NCBI GenBank assembly: GCA_946479395.1
Contig: CAMLFV010000087.1
Coordinates: forward strand, 1 to 11,327
Length of the DNA stretch: 11,327 nt
From: an uncultured Flavobacterium sp.
Lineage (GTDB): Bacteria > Bacteroidota > Bacteroidia > Flavobacteriales > Flavobacteriaceae
Direction of reading: 5' to 3'
Of this stretch, positions 1 through 6,772 are shown piece by piece (the first letter of the stretch is position 1; each line of letters opens with the position of its first letter). Both the position numbers and the translations under genes were made by a program. Under the pieces are notes generated by a model that worked only from the letters and a program-made list of their open reading frames with translations, was not told the origin of the DNA and ran no database searches.

Positions 1-435
1 GTGTTTTTGATTTTGCATGAAGATGAAATTGAAATGAGTAATCATAAATTCAAATCAATTTTTAATAGCATTGCAGAATTTTACATTCAACACCAAAATT
101 GGAATTTAGAAACATATCTTAAAACTATTAATCCTCAAAATGCGGAAGATGTTACATCAATTATTATGAATGACGAACGTCATAACTTACATAATTGGGA
201 AAAGCAGAATATTATAGTAAAAACAAAAGATATGTCAATTGATCAATTAGTATCTGAAACTATTTTAACTTATAGAAATGTTTTAGTTTTTCAGTTAGTT
301 AAAGATATACAGCAAAAAGCTTTAACTAATATGAATATTACTCACTCTAATCTTTTGGAAGAAATTAGAGATTATAATATCTTAAAAAATTTATTAAACA
401 AACTACTTGGAAGAGTAACTTCTAATTATTTTTAA
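1..435 (+). CDS. dnaG: Probable DNA primase DnaG, C-terminal fragment (5' end outside window)
   Basis: The frame is open from the first base to TAA at 433-435, so this is the last 144 codons of a longer gene; the GTG at base 1 is probably an internal Val codon, not a start. The product is soluble, highly charged and rich in predicted helix. Its motifs DERHNLHNWEKQ (residues 58-69), then IVKTKDMSIDQLVSETILTYR, split here as IVKTKDMS (72-79) and ETILTYR (87-93), and a C-terminal LLGRV match my recollection of the helicase-binding C-terminus of flavobacterial DnaG. The position next to nadE-gldB-gldC also fits, because dnaG often lies near these genes in the family. If correct, it is the DnaB-interacting end of the primase that makes replication primers. 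No zinc finger or TOPRIM domain is visible because the 5' part is missing, so the call rests on remembered similarity and context. Confidence 0.65.
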   Translation: MFLILHEDEIEMSNHKFKSIFNSIAEFYIQHQNWNLETYLKTINPQNAEDVTSIIMNDERHNLHNWEKQNIIVKTKDMSIDQLVSETILTYRNVLVFQLVKDIQQKALTNMNITHSNLLEEIRDYNILKNLLNKLLGRVTSNYF

Positions 436-497
436 AGTATTCAGCCTGTAACGAATTAGGTAGAGTAATGTCGAGGTTTAGTTGATTTTAACTTAAG

Positions 498-540
498 TAA
501 CTCTAACAGAGTTTGGAACTCTGTTAGAGTTATATTTTTT
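498..540 (+). terminator. Strong Rho-independent terminator after the dnaG-like gene
   Basis: Bases 499-513 (AACTCTAACAGAGTT) and 517-531 (AACTCTGTTAGAGTT) are perfect 15-bp inverted repeats around a 3-base loop TGG. The stem extends by a T-A pair at 498/532 and is followed by a T run at 535-540. This is a good intrinsic terminator for the plus-strand gene ending at 435. Each arm is itself palindromic (AACTCT / AGAGTT around AAC or GTT), so two small hairpins or a cruciform are also possible. It also lies downstream of nadE, which ends at 559 on the other strand, but the minus-strand side lacks a clear T run, so termination there would be weaker. Confidence 0.85.
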
Positions 541-558
541 ACCTTAAAAAACTTCAAC

Positions 559-1365
559 CTAAAACTTTACCTCATCAGAAATTTCACAAACCGGAATCGG
601 GTTCATTTTATGTTGGTTAATTGTATGTAAACGCTTGTAAATCTTAAAAACTTCTAATTCTCGATCGGTAAAATCAGCTTCGGTTTTACCGGCGTCAAAA
701 GCTTTCATGGCAAACTCTAACTCATCATAATTAGCACCCAATTGATCTTCGTCTGATCTATCGTCGCCAAACAGACCATCGGTAGGTTTTGCCTTGATAA
801 TATTCTGGGTAATTCCTAAATAAGCCGCTAACATTCTAACTTCAGACTTCATTAAATCGGCAATCGGACTCAAATCAACGCCTCCATCGCCGTATTTCGT
901 AAAAAATCCAACGCCGAAATCTTCAATCTTATTACCTGTTCCTGCTACCAAAAAACTGTTGATTCCTGCAAAATAATACAAAGTCGTCATACGCAAACGC
1001 GCGCGCGTATTTGCCAATGTTAAATTTAAAACCGGTAAATTATCTGTTTTTGGCAACGTAGCACTCATTAAATCAAACGTAGCGGTTAAATCGGCAATGG
1101 TATTTGTTACGTTTTCATAGGTGTCTTTTAAAAACTGAATGTGTTCCTGCCCACGCGAAACCTGACTTGGAGCCTGATGTATCGGCATTTCAATACACAA
1201 CGTAGGAAAACCAGTTTTGGCACATAAAGTAGAAACTAAAGCAGAATCAATTCCGCCCGAAATTCCTACCACAAAACCTTTTACTTTAGCATTTTCGGCA
1301 TACGTTTTTAGCCAGTTAACAATGTGGTTTACTATTTTTTCAGAATTTATCTTTTTATCTTCCAT
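559..1365 (-). CDS. nadE: NH3-dependent NAD+ synthetase
   Basis: Cytosolic enzyme of the last NAD biosynthesis step, converting nicotinic acid adenine dinucleotide, ATP and ammonia to NAD+. The 268-residue length fits the ammonia-using form, and there is no N-terminal nitrilase-type glutaminase domain. The PP-loop SGGIDS lies at residues 36-41 (ATP pyrophosphatase fold). Other family signatures are GTGNKIED (142-149), KYGDGGVDLSPIADL (157-171), and the P2-type loop KPTDGLFGDDRSDEDQLG (193-210), which in this family closes over the adenylylated intermediate. The start ATG at 1363-1365 gives a normal N-terminus. The gene is divergent from gldB, with a 60-bp shared upstream region. The nadE-gldB-gldC neighbourhood is, from memory, common in Flavobacteriaceae; no functional link between NAD synthesis and gliding is implied. 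Confidence 0.96.
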   Translation of the reverse strand: MEDKKINSEKIVNHIVNWLKTYAENAKVKGFVVGISGGIDSALVSTLCAKTGFPTLCIEMPIHQAPSQVSRGQEHIQFLKDTYENVTNTIADLTATFDLMSATLPKTDNLPVLNLTLANTRARLRMTTLYYFAGINSFLVAGTGNKIEDFGVGFFTKYGDGGVDLSPIADLMKSEVRMLAAYLGITQNIIKAKPTDGLFGDDRSDEDQLGANYDELEFAMKAFDAGKTEADFTDRELEVFKIYKRLHTINQHKMNPIPVCEISDEVKF

Positions 1366-1391
1366 TGCAAATTTTTGATTAACTATATTTG
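1365..1391 (+). promoter_or_regulatory. Candidate Bacteroidota-type promoter for gldB
   Basis: TATATTTG at 1384-1391 matches the Bacteroidota sigma-A -7 consensus TAnnTTTG exactly. A TTG at 1365-1367 lies 16 bp upstream as a possible -33 element, slightly closer than the usual spacing of about 17-23. Transcription would start near 1398, leaving a leader of roughly 28 nt before the gldB ATG at 1426. The intergenic region is so AT-rich that a chance match is possible. No equally good element was found for nadE on the opposite strand; TAATTTTA (complement of 1397-1404) is one base off the consensus but has no upstream TTG. Confidence 0.4.
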
Positions 1392-1425
1392 TGATTTAAA
1401 ATTATAAAATCTATCGCTTTTTACG

Positions 1426-2385
1426 ATGAAAAACACGTTTTATTTACTGCTTTGTTCGATATTTTTTGTAGCATGCCAAAAAGAAAATGCTGTAAACAAA
1501 GAGGTTTTAAATATTCCTGTTGAAGCACAAATCGATCGTTTTGATCAGGAATTCATGCAAACATCTCCGGAAAATTTCAGTGCGTTGAAACAAAAATATC
1601 CTTTGTTATTAAGCGAAAATGTACCTGATTCGGTTTGGTTCAACAAAAAAAACGATACCTTATTTAACGAATTATACAGCGAAACGCAAAAGCAGTTCAA
1701 AGATATATCTGCCTTAAAAGAAGAGCTAACATTACTTTTCAAACACATAAAATATTACTATCCTAACGAAAATCCGGGTAGGGTAATCACTGTTTTATCT
1801 GAAGTTGACATTACCAGCCGTGCCATTTACACCGATTCTGTTTCAATTATTTCGTTGGATACATATCTGGGTAAAAATCATAAATTTTATGTAGATTTTG
1901 ACTCGTACACTTTAGGCGATTTTGAACCAAGCAGAATTGTTGTTGACTTGGCAGGTAATTTTGCTTTACAGAAAGTTCCGCAAACACAAGACAGACAGTT
2001 TTTAAGTAAGATGATTTACTGGGGAAAAATTATGTATATGAAAGAAATGCTGTTGCCGGAAGTTAGCGATGCGTTAAAAATGAATTATACCGAAGACCAA
2101 TTAAAATGGATTGAAGCTAACGAAACGCAGGTTTGGAAGAATTTTGTTGAAAACAAATATCTGTATGATAATGATCCTAAATTAGTTGCGCGTTTTATTC
2201 AGCGTGCGCCGTTTTCTAAATTTTATTTGGAACTGGATCAAGAATCGCCAGGAAGCGTTGGTGTTTACATAGGTTGGCAAATTGTGCGTTCGTACATGAA
2301 AAATAATAACGTAACTTTGCAGGAACTAACATTAAAAGATGCTAAAACTATTTTTGAGCAATCTAAATACAAACCTAAAAAGTAA
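1426..2385 (+). CDS. gldB: Gliding motility lipoprotein GldB
   Basis: A 319-residue lipoprotein. The N-terminus MKNTFYLLLCSIFFVAC has a hydrophobic stretch and a lipobox ending at Cys17 (FVAC), supporting the ATG at 1426. The length and the C-terminal signature VYIGWQIVRSYM (280-291), with SKMIYWGKIMYMKEMLLP (194-211) before it, match the GldB family as I know it. In Flavobacterium johnsoniae, gldB is one of the genes required for gliding; its biochemical role is not settled. The stop TAA (2383-2385) shares its last A with the gldC ATG, so the two genes should be translationally coupled. The frame is intact with no sign of decay, in contrast to gldC. Presence of gldB does not by itself prove that the organism glides, since non-gliding Flavobacteriaceae also keep gld genes for type IX secretion or other roles. 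Confidence 0.93.
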   Translation: MKNTFYLLLCSIFFVACQKENAVNKEVLNIPVEAQIDRFDQEFMQTSPENFSALKQKYPLLLSENVPDSVWFNKKNDTLFNELYSETQKQFKDISALKEELTLLFKHIKYYYPNENPGRVITVLSEVDITSRAIYTDSVSIISLDTYLGKNHKFYVDFDSYTLGDFEPSRIVVDLAGNFALQKVPQTQDRQFLSKMIYWGKIMYMKEMLLPEVSDALKMNYTEDQLKWIEANETQVWKNFVENKYLYDNDPKLVARFIQRAPFSKFYLELDQESPGSVGVYIGWQIVRSYMKNNNVTLQELTLKDAKTIFEQSKYKPKK

Positions 2386-2651
2386 TGGCTAACAACACAT
2401 CTACAATTAAAATAAACGTATCGGTTGACGAAAATAAAGTTCCTGATGATATTAGATGGACAGCAACCGACGGCGGTATAGAAAACGAACAGGCAAAGGC
2501 AATGTTGCTATCAATCTGGGATAGTAAAGTTCAGGAAACATTAAGAATTGATTTATGGACAAAAGAAATGCCGGTTGATGAAATGAAGGTGTTTTTTCAC
2601 CAAACTTTAGTGGCAATGGCTGATACTTTTGAACGTGCTACCGACGATTAA
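2385..2651 (+). CDS. gldC: Gliding motility protein GldC, apparently truncated by an in-frame stop
   Basis: An 88-residue soluble protein with no signal peptide, starting at the ATG that overlaps the gldB stop. The region TDGGIENEQAKAMLLSIWD (28-46) and LRIDLWTKEMPVDEMKVFF (53-71) is typical of GldC. In F. johnsoniae gldC lies directly after gldB and improves colony spreading; its molecular function is unknown. The family is normally about 110 residues. Here TAA at 2649-2651 interrupts the frame after ATDD, and the same frame continues without another stop to 2718-2720, encoding a 22-residue stretch that resembles the usual GldC tail. One base change (GAA to TAA, or AAA to TAA) would explain it. 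The N-terminal 88 residues look unchanged, so the lesion is recent, a sequencing error, or tolerated. Confidence 0.9.
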   Translation: MANNTSTIKINVSVDENKVPDDIRWTATDGGIENEQAKAMLLSIWDSKVQETLRIDLWTKEMPVDEMKVFFHQTLVAMADTFERATDD

Positions 2652-2720
2652 AAGATGAGCGATACCATGCGTGATTTCTGTGCATATTTTGCCGAAAAAT
2701 TAGAGCTTCACAAAAAGTAA
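2652..2720 (+). pseudogene. gldC: Severed C-terminal segment of gldC
   Basis: In frame directly after the gldC TAA come 22 codons and a second TAA at 2718-2720. They encode KMSDTMRDFCAYFAEKLEL followed by HKK. From memory, flavobacterial GldC proteins end with a very similar DFCxYFAEKL segment. Including the stop position, the restored protein would be 111 residues, close to the family length. An ATG at 2655 could in principle allow reinitiation and give a 21-residue peptide, but nothing suggests that this is a separate gene. Confidence 0.75.
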
Positions 2721-2737
2721 GATCCATAGAAGCAATT

Positions 2738-3025
2738 ATGAAGAATCAGGCTTCAAAGATGAAACTTTCTCAGATTGTTTTCATTATAAGCGTATTTACA
2801 ACTATTTACTGGCTGGTTGCGTTTAACACAAACGTTTACCGTTATGCATTTACAGGAGCTATCTTCGATATGACTTCTTTTTTGCTTATGATTAGTTTAT
2901 ACACGCTGCCTTTTTTAATAATTGCGTTGATTTTACGTCTAAAACAAAGAACTCCTAAATTACATTATGTTAGTTTAGGGCTTCTTTTATTTATGCTGAT
3001 TTTAGTATTTGCTGTTTATCAGTAG
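2738..3025 (+). CDS. Small three-helix membrane protein of unknown function
   Basis: A 95-residue, very hydrophobic protein that I do not recognise. Three transmembrane segments are apparent at about residues 11-29, 42-66 and 77-94, with a basic loop LRLKQRTPKLH (66-76) between the second and third. By the positive-inside rule this loop and the Lys-rich N-terminus would both be cytoplasmic, an arrangement two intervening helices allow. The start is taken as ATG at 2738; an internal ATG at 2759 (Met8) also precedes the first helix and cannot be excluded. It lies 86 bp after the gldC TAA, or 17 bp after the downstream stop if gldC is read through, so it is probably cotranscribed with gldB-gldC. 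It converges with apbE, with only 7 bp between the stops. No catalytic motif is visible. Confidence 0.75.
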   Translation: MKNQASKMKLSQIVFIISVFTTIYWLVAFNTNVYRYAFTGAIFDMTSFLLMISLYTLPFLIIALILRLKQRTPKLHYVSLGLLLFMLILVFAVYQ

Positions 3026-3032
3026 TTAAGTT

Positions 3033-4052
3033 CTACCTTAAACTCTTTAAGATTTTATTGAAGTTTTTAGATTTTTTAACCTTGCCTTTGTCGGTTAATA
3101 TTAAACACGCATAATTAGGATAGCTTTTTAGTAACTCCAAACCTTTTTCGTACCCAAGAACCATAATAGAAGTACTTAAACCATTAGCGATTTCGGCATT
3201 TTCTCCAATTACGGTAACGCTTATTAAACCTGAAGCAGGCATACCCGTTTTTGGATTGATAATATGCGAATAACGTTTACCGTTAAATTCTACATACTTT
3301 TGATAATCGCCTGATGTGGTAATTGCAGCATTGGTAACTTCGAGAATTTTTAAAGATTTATGAAGTTTAAACGGATTAGTAATGCCTATTCTCCAAGGTT
3401 TATTATTAGGTTGTGTTCCCCAAATTGCCATATCGCCCGATGCATTTACGATACCGGCGTTTACATTTAGCTGCTGCATTAACAATTTACCTTGGTCTGC
3501 AGCGTAACCTTTACCTGTTGCGCCAAAACCAATTTTCATTCCGGGTAATTTTAAAAAAATGGTCGAGTTTAGTTCATTCAATTCAATGTTTTTGTAGCCG
3601 ACTTTCTCAATCGCCTTTAAAAGCATTTCTGGTGATGGAAGTTTCTCCATAGAATCGTCGAATTTCCAAATTTTATCCATTGCGGCAATGCTGATATCAA
3701 AAGCTCCGTTAGTAATTTCAGAAAAAAATAAAGCCCGTTTGGTTAAATCAAAAACCTCTTTATCAACTTTTACCGGTTTAATTCCTGCATTTCTGTTAAC
3801 TTCTGATATTTGTGACGACGGTTCCCATTCCGAGATTAAATTTTCAATCCTAACAATTTCATCAATTACCAAATTAATGTTCTTTGTAGCCGTTACAGAA
3901 TCGCTTGCAACAATAGTAATATCAAACTTACTACCCATTAAAACGGTATCTTGTTTTACAGAGATCTGTGCAAATCCGCAATAACAGAATAATAGAAATA
4001 TAATTTGCAGAAAAAAATAAGATAGCCTTGTTTTGAGTCTTTTATCTTTCAT
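3033..4052 (-). CDS. apbE: FAD:protein FMN transferase, ApbE family, exported
   Basis: Transfers FMN from FAD to a Thr (or Ser) side chain of target flavoproteins outside the cytoplasm. The 339-residue protein starts with a signal sequence (hydrophobic residues 11-25, probable cleavage after GFA at 26-28). Family motifs in order: MGSKFDI (39-45), SEWEPSSQISEVN (74-86), GAFDISIAA (116-124), GFGATGKGYAAD (175-186), NASGDM (203-208), TTSGDYQKY (245-253), RYSHIINPKTGMP (260-272), ANGLSTS (289-295). The last motif is normally ADxLST, with the Asp helping to bind Mg; here Asn290 replaces it. The gene is last in the iron/redox operon, 15 bp after the PepSY-reductase gene, suggesting a substrate encoded in the same operon, most plausibly the DUF2271 protein. 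The overall fold motifs are otherwise complete, so I treat it as active, with some reserve about Asn290. Confidence 0.93.
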   Translation of the reverse strand: MKDKRLKTRLSYFFLQIIFLLFCYCGFAQISVKQDTVLMGSKFDITIVASDSVTATKNINLVIDEIVRIENLISEWEPSSQISEVNRNAGIKPVKVDKEVFDLTKRALFFSEITNGAFDISIAAMDKIWKFDDSMEKLPSPEMLLKAIEKVGYKNIELNELNSTIFLKLPGMKIGFGATGKGYAADQGKLLMQQLNVNAGIVNASGDMAIWGTQPNNKPWRIGITNPFKLHKSLKILEVTNAAITTSGDYQKYVEFNGKRYSHIINPKTGMPASGLISVTVIGENAEIANGLSTSIMVLGYEKGLELLKSYPNYACLILTDKGKVKKSKNFNKILKSLR

Positions 4053-4067
4053 CTATTTTCTTTTCTC

Positions 4068-6260
4068 TTAATAACAATCGGTTTTAATCTGGTTGTTTTC
4101 TTTGTAGAAATTCAACGGTTTATTGTTCTTTTCTAAACAAATTTTATCTAGCACTTGCTCTACATCTTTCTGCATATTTAATGAACCGCAAATCAAGATT
4201 ACCCCATTGTTTCTAAGAGTTTCGGCAAAAAAATCAGCATTATGTTCTATGCTATTCATAACATATTCCGCTTGTTGTTCGCGCGAAAAAGCAAAGTGAA
4301 ATGCCGTTAGTTTTTTCTGCTGAATTTCTTCTTCAAAAAGAGTTTTATAAGTATTTGTAGTATCGTTTTGATTTCTAAAACCTGCATACAAATAAACTGG
4401 AATTTTAGCTTTATTTGCTTGAATCATCCCTAAAAACGGCGCAATTCCTGTTCCGTTGGCAATCATAATTACTTTTGATGCTTTCCTTGGAAAATGAAAT
4501 TCTTCGTTTTTAATTACAACGGCTTGCAATATATCGTTTAATGATAAATTATACAGAAACTGCGACCCCAAACCATTTTCGTGCAACTTCACAACCAAAT
4601 GAATGTTGTTTTTAATTTTTGCAATAGAATAAAAACGTTCGGGTTGATCTTTCTCCGGATAAATTGCCAATAAATCGCCCGACTGAAAAGTAGTTCTGCT
4701 GTTTGGTTTGAAGGTAATTTGAAATGTTTGACTTTCGTTTGAAACCAATGTTTTTTGAACCACTTTAAAACGTTTAAGCTTAGGTGTTTGCTGTTGATAA
4801 ACCGCCGGAGTTGTAGTTAATGAAACATTGTTTGCTTTTGACCAATCTTTTATCCACAAAACAAATTCGTTTGCAGATTTATCGTTTACCGTATGAACAC
4901 TTAAAAGTGGATTTGCCCAAGATTGCTTAGCTAACAATTCATGAACATTAAAAGCGAAAGCGCAGAAATCTTGATATTTTGTAGAACCAAAACCAACTAC
5001 CGAAAATTGTATGGTGTTGGGTTGTGGGAATTTTTCCAGCAGTTTTTCAAATCTGTTGGCATTTGCAGGTGCCTCGCCCGAACCATAAGTTGATGTTAAT
5101 ACAATAAACTGTTTTGCATTTTTAAAAACCGTATAACTATTTAAATTAGACAGATAAGCTTTTTTGCCGTTTGCAAGCAACTGTTTTAGTAATTTATCGG
5201 CAAAATGCAAGGTGCTGCCTTTCTCTGACCCGTAAAGAATGATATATTCGGCTTCGTTTGGTTTGAATTTGTTTGCTATTTTAACAGCTTTGCGCTTAAA
5301 AGTAATTACAAAACCCGAGTAAATAAAAAACAGAATATTTAATGATGCAACCGCCAATAAAATTGCCCATACGCTGTTGGTTCTGCCTGTATGAAGATCC
5401 AAACTTAGAGTTTCAAAAACAGCTGTAACAGGGTATTTTGTTTCGCTTACAATTTGTCCTGTTAACTGATTTACAACAAGTTCTTTATCATTAAGTTTAA
5501 TTTTAAAGAAATCCTCGGGATCATCGGGAAAAGGAAATTCAATCTTTTTTACATCTTTTAGATAGATTTCTTTAAAAACAGGAAAATCTTTCAGTGGAAT
5601 TTCTTTGGATTCTTTGTTTTGAAATTCAATAGAAACAGGTTCGTTTTTCTTGATTACTTCAAATCGAACCAAAAATAAAAAAGTACCTGTCAAAGAAATA
5701 ATTAATATAGGTAGTAACAATAATCTACCCGCTGCAATGTGGAAATATTGTGCGAAAAAATCGCGATTTATCTTTGCGAAAAATTTACGAAATCCCTGTT
5801 GGTGCTTTAAAACTAATACGATTCCCGAAACAGCTATCAGCATTAATAAAAAAGACACAACACCAACAATGAACCGACCGGTTTCGTGTAGAAAAAGTGA
5901 GCGATGTAAAGACGTAATCCATTGAATAAATTTGCTTTTTTCAATAAGATCTGCCTTTTTTTTACCCGAAACCGGATCGGCAATAAATTTAAAATCGTTT
6001 CCTTCGTCATCAAATCCTTCAATAGATACAAACTGGTTGTGATCGATACTTAATTCGATAATTTCAGGATAAACCTCGCGCAAATTGGGCAAAGTTTGGG
6101 TAAGCGTTAATTGGTTAAATGCTTCGCTTTTGTATGTTTGGGTTTTCTCGTTAACCGCATCTATCGCTAAAATAACTCCGGTGACCGAAGCTATTATCAA
6201 AAAGGTAAACGAAAGAATTGCTAACGTTAAGTGTGCAAAACGCCAAACCGAAGTAACCAT
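4068..6260 (-). CDS. PepSY transmembrane / flavodoxin / FAD-NAD(P)H reductase fusion protein
   Basis: A 730-residue inner-membrane electron carrier. The N-terminal half is a PepSY-TM module with helices near 10-33, 130-150, 174-198 and 298-321 and two periplasmic loops, the likely PepSY domains. His10, His119, His125, His174 and His290 lie in or near helices and are candidate heme ligands, as in the siderophore reductase FoxB. A flavodoxin domain follows (about 338-475; FMN phosphate loop YGSEKGST 343-350, then TSTYGSGEAP 389-398). Next is a CPR/CysJ-like FAD and nucleotide domain (497-730): RFYSIAK (542-548) for FAD, NGTGIAPF (602-609) and CGSLNMQKDV (691-700) for NAD(P)H, and a C-terminal Tyr. 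Electrons would pass from NAD(P)H to FAD, FMN, heme and a periplasmic acceptor, probably a ferric chelate. It lies 7 bp after the DUF2271 gene. Heme binding and substrate are inferred. Confidence 0.92.
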   Translation of the reverse strand: MVTSVWRFAHLTLAILSFTFLIIASVTGVILAIDAVNEKTQTYKSEAFNQLTLTQTLPNLREVYPEIIELSIDHNQFVSIEGFDDEGNDFKFIADPVSGKKKADLIEKSKFIQWITSLHRSLFLHETGRFIVGVVSFLLMLIAVSGIVLVLKHQQGFRKFFAKINRDFFAQYFHIAAGRLLLLPILIISLTGTFLFLVRFEVIKKNEPVSIEFQNKESKEIPLKDFPVFKEIYLKDVKKIEFPFPDDPEDFFKIKLNDKELVVNQLTGQIVSETKYPVTAVFETLSLDLHTGRTNSVWAILLAVASLNILFFIYSGFVITFKRKAVKIANKFKPNEAEYIILYGSEKGSTLHFADKLLKQLLANGKKAYLSNLNSYTVFKNAKQFIVLTSTYGSGEAPANANRFEKLLEKFPQPNTIQFSVVGFGSTKYQDFCAFAFNVHELLAKQSWANPLLSVHTVNDKSANEFVLWIKDWSKANNVSLTTTPAVYQQQTPKLKRFKVVQKTLVSNESQTFQITFKPNSRTTFQSGDLLAIYPEKDQPERFYSIAKIKNNIHLVVKLHENGLGSQFLYNLSLNDILQAVVIKNEEFHFPRKASKVIMIANGTGIAPFLGMIQANKAKIPVYLYAGFRNQNDTTNTYKTLFEEEIQQKKLTAFHFAFSREQQAEYVMNSIEHNADFFAETLRNNGVILICGSLNMQKDVEQVLDKICLEKNNKPLNFYKENNQIKTDCY

Positions 6261-6267
6261 TTATGTG

Positions 6268-6753
6268 TTATTGAACTTTATTTAATTTTACGTAACGAAT
6301 GTATCCTTTACCTTCTGTTTTTTTAGTAATAGCATCGGTAGTTAACGGAATTTCAGCATCGGTAGAATAATATTTTAAGTCTTCAACAGCGCTTTCAAAA
6401 CGTATTTTATAACCTTTGTTCATTTTAGATTCATCAATCGTTAAAGTGGTAATGCTACGATCGCCCGCTGCAACAGATGCGCCTGTAATAGCACTTAATT
6501 TTTCTTTCTTCTTAGATAAATTTTTAAACCAGTCTTTAAAACCGTTGTACCATTCATCATCTTTCCCCATCATATAAAGTGTTTTTTCGTACTTGCCGTT
6601 CGCATCAATTAAAGATACAACAACGTAAGCTTCCAACCCTTTATAATTGGTCATTTGCAACATACATTTGTATTTAGCATTTTGTGCAAATCCCGAAAAA
6701 GAAAAAAGAAACACAAAAAATAGTACTGCGCTTATTTTTGTTACTACTTTCAT
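6268..6753 (-). CDS. Secreted DUF2271-family protein
   Basis: A 161-residue exported protein with a signal peptide MKVVTKISAVLFFVFLFSFS and probable cleavage after GFA (21-23). The mature part matches the DUF2271 pattern: a beta-rich start, KTLYMMGKDDEWYNGFKDW (57-75), then AITGASVAAGDRS (88-100), where the family usually has TGATRxPG, then a predicted beta C-terminus. The biochemical function of the family is not established, but it recurs beside PepSY proteins and ApbE. Residues 87-93 (SAITGAS) resemble the ApbE acceptor motif DxxS/TGAT, with Ser93 in the acceptor position and Ser replacing the Asp. It may therefore be a periplasmic flavoprotein that relays electrons from the PepSY reductase; this is inference. 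Neighbour gaps are 19 bp upstream and 7 bp downstream, a tight operon position. Confidence 0.82.
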   Translation of the reverse strand: MKVVTKISAVLFFVFLFSFSGFAQNAKYKCMLQMTNYKGLEAYVVVSLIDANGKYEKTLYMMGKDDEWYNGFKDWFKNLSKKKEKLSAITGASVAAGDRSITTLTIDESKMNKGYKIRFESAVEDLKYYSTDAEIPLTTDAITKKTEGKGYIRYVKLNKVQ

Positions 6754-6772
6754 TTTTATTTGTTTAATACTG

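Noticed and set aside
1..3. GTG at the first base as the start codon of the first gene
   Set aside because: The frame is open to the window edge and the product resembles only the C-terminus of a larger protein, so this is most likely an internal Val codon.
1000..1018. Alternating GC run in nadE as a Z-DNA or regulatory site
   Set aside because: It encodes the ordinary Arg/Ala codons of ANTRARLR in the enzyme and has no other supporting signal.
2655..2720. A separate 21-residue gene starting at the ATG just after the gldC stop
   Set aside because: It is in the gldC frame and matches the expected GldC tail, so it is better explained as the severed end of gldC.
3024..3058. Short AT-rich inverted repeats (for example CTTAAA / TTTAAG at 3037-3051) as a terminator between the convergent small membrane protein and apbE genes
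   Set aside because: The stem is only 6 AT pairs, lies inside the apbE coding end, and could easily arise by chance.
3413..3984. Open frames on the plus strand opposite apbE, and similar ones opposite the PepSY, ankyrin, DUF4374 and receptor genes
   Set aside because: They overlap strongly supported minus-strand genes fully and their products have no recognisable motif or signal; they are shadows of the real genes.
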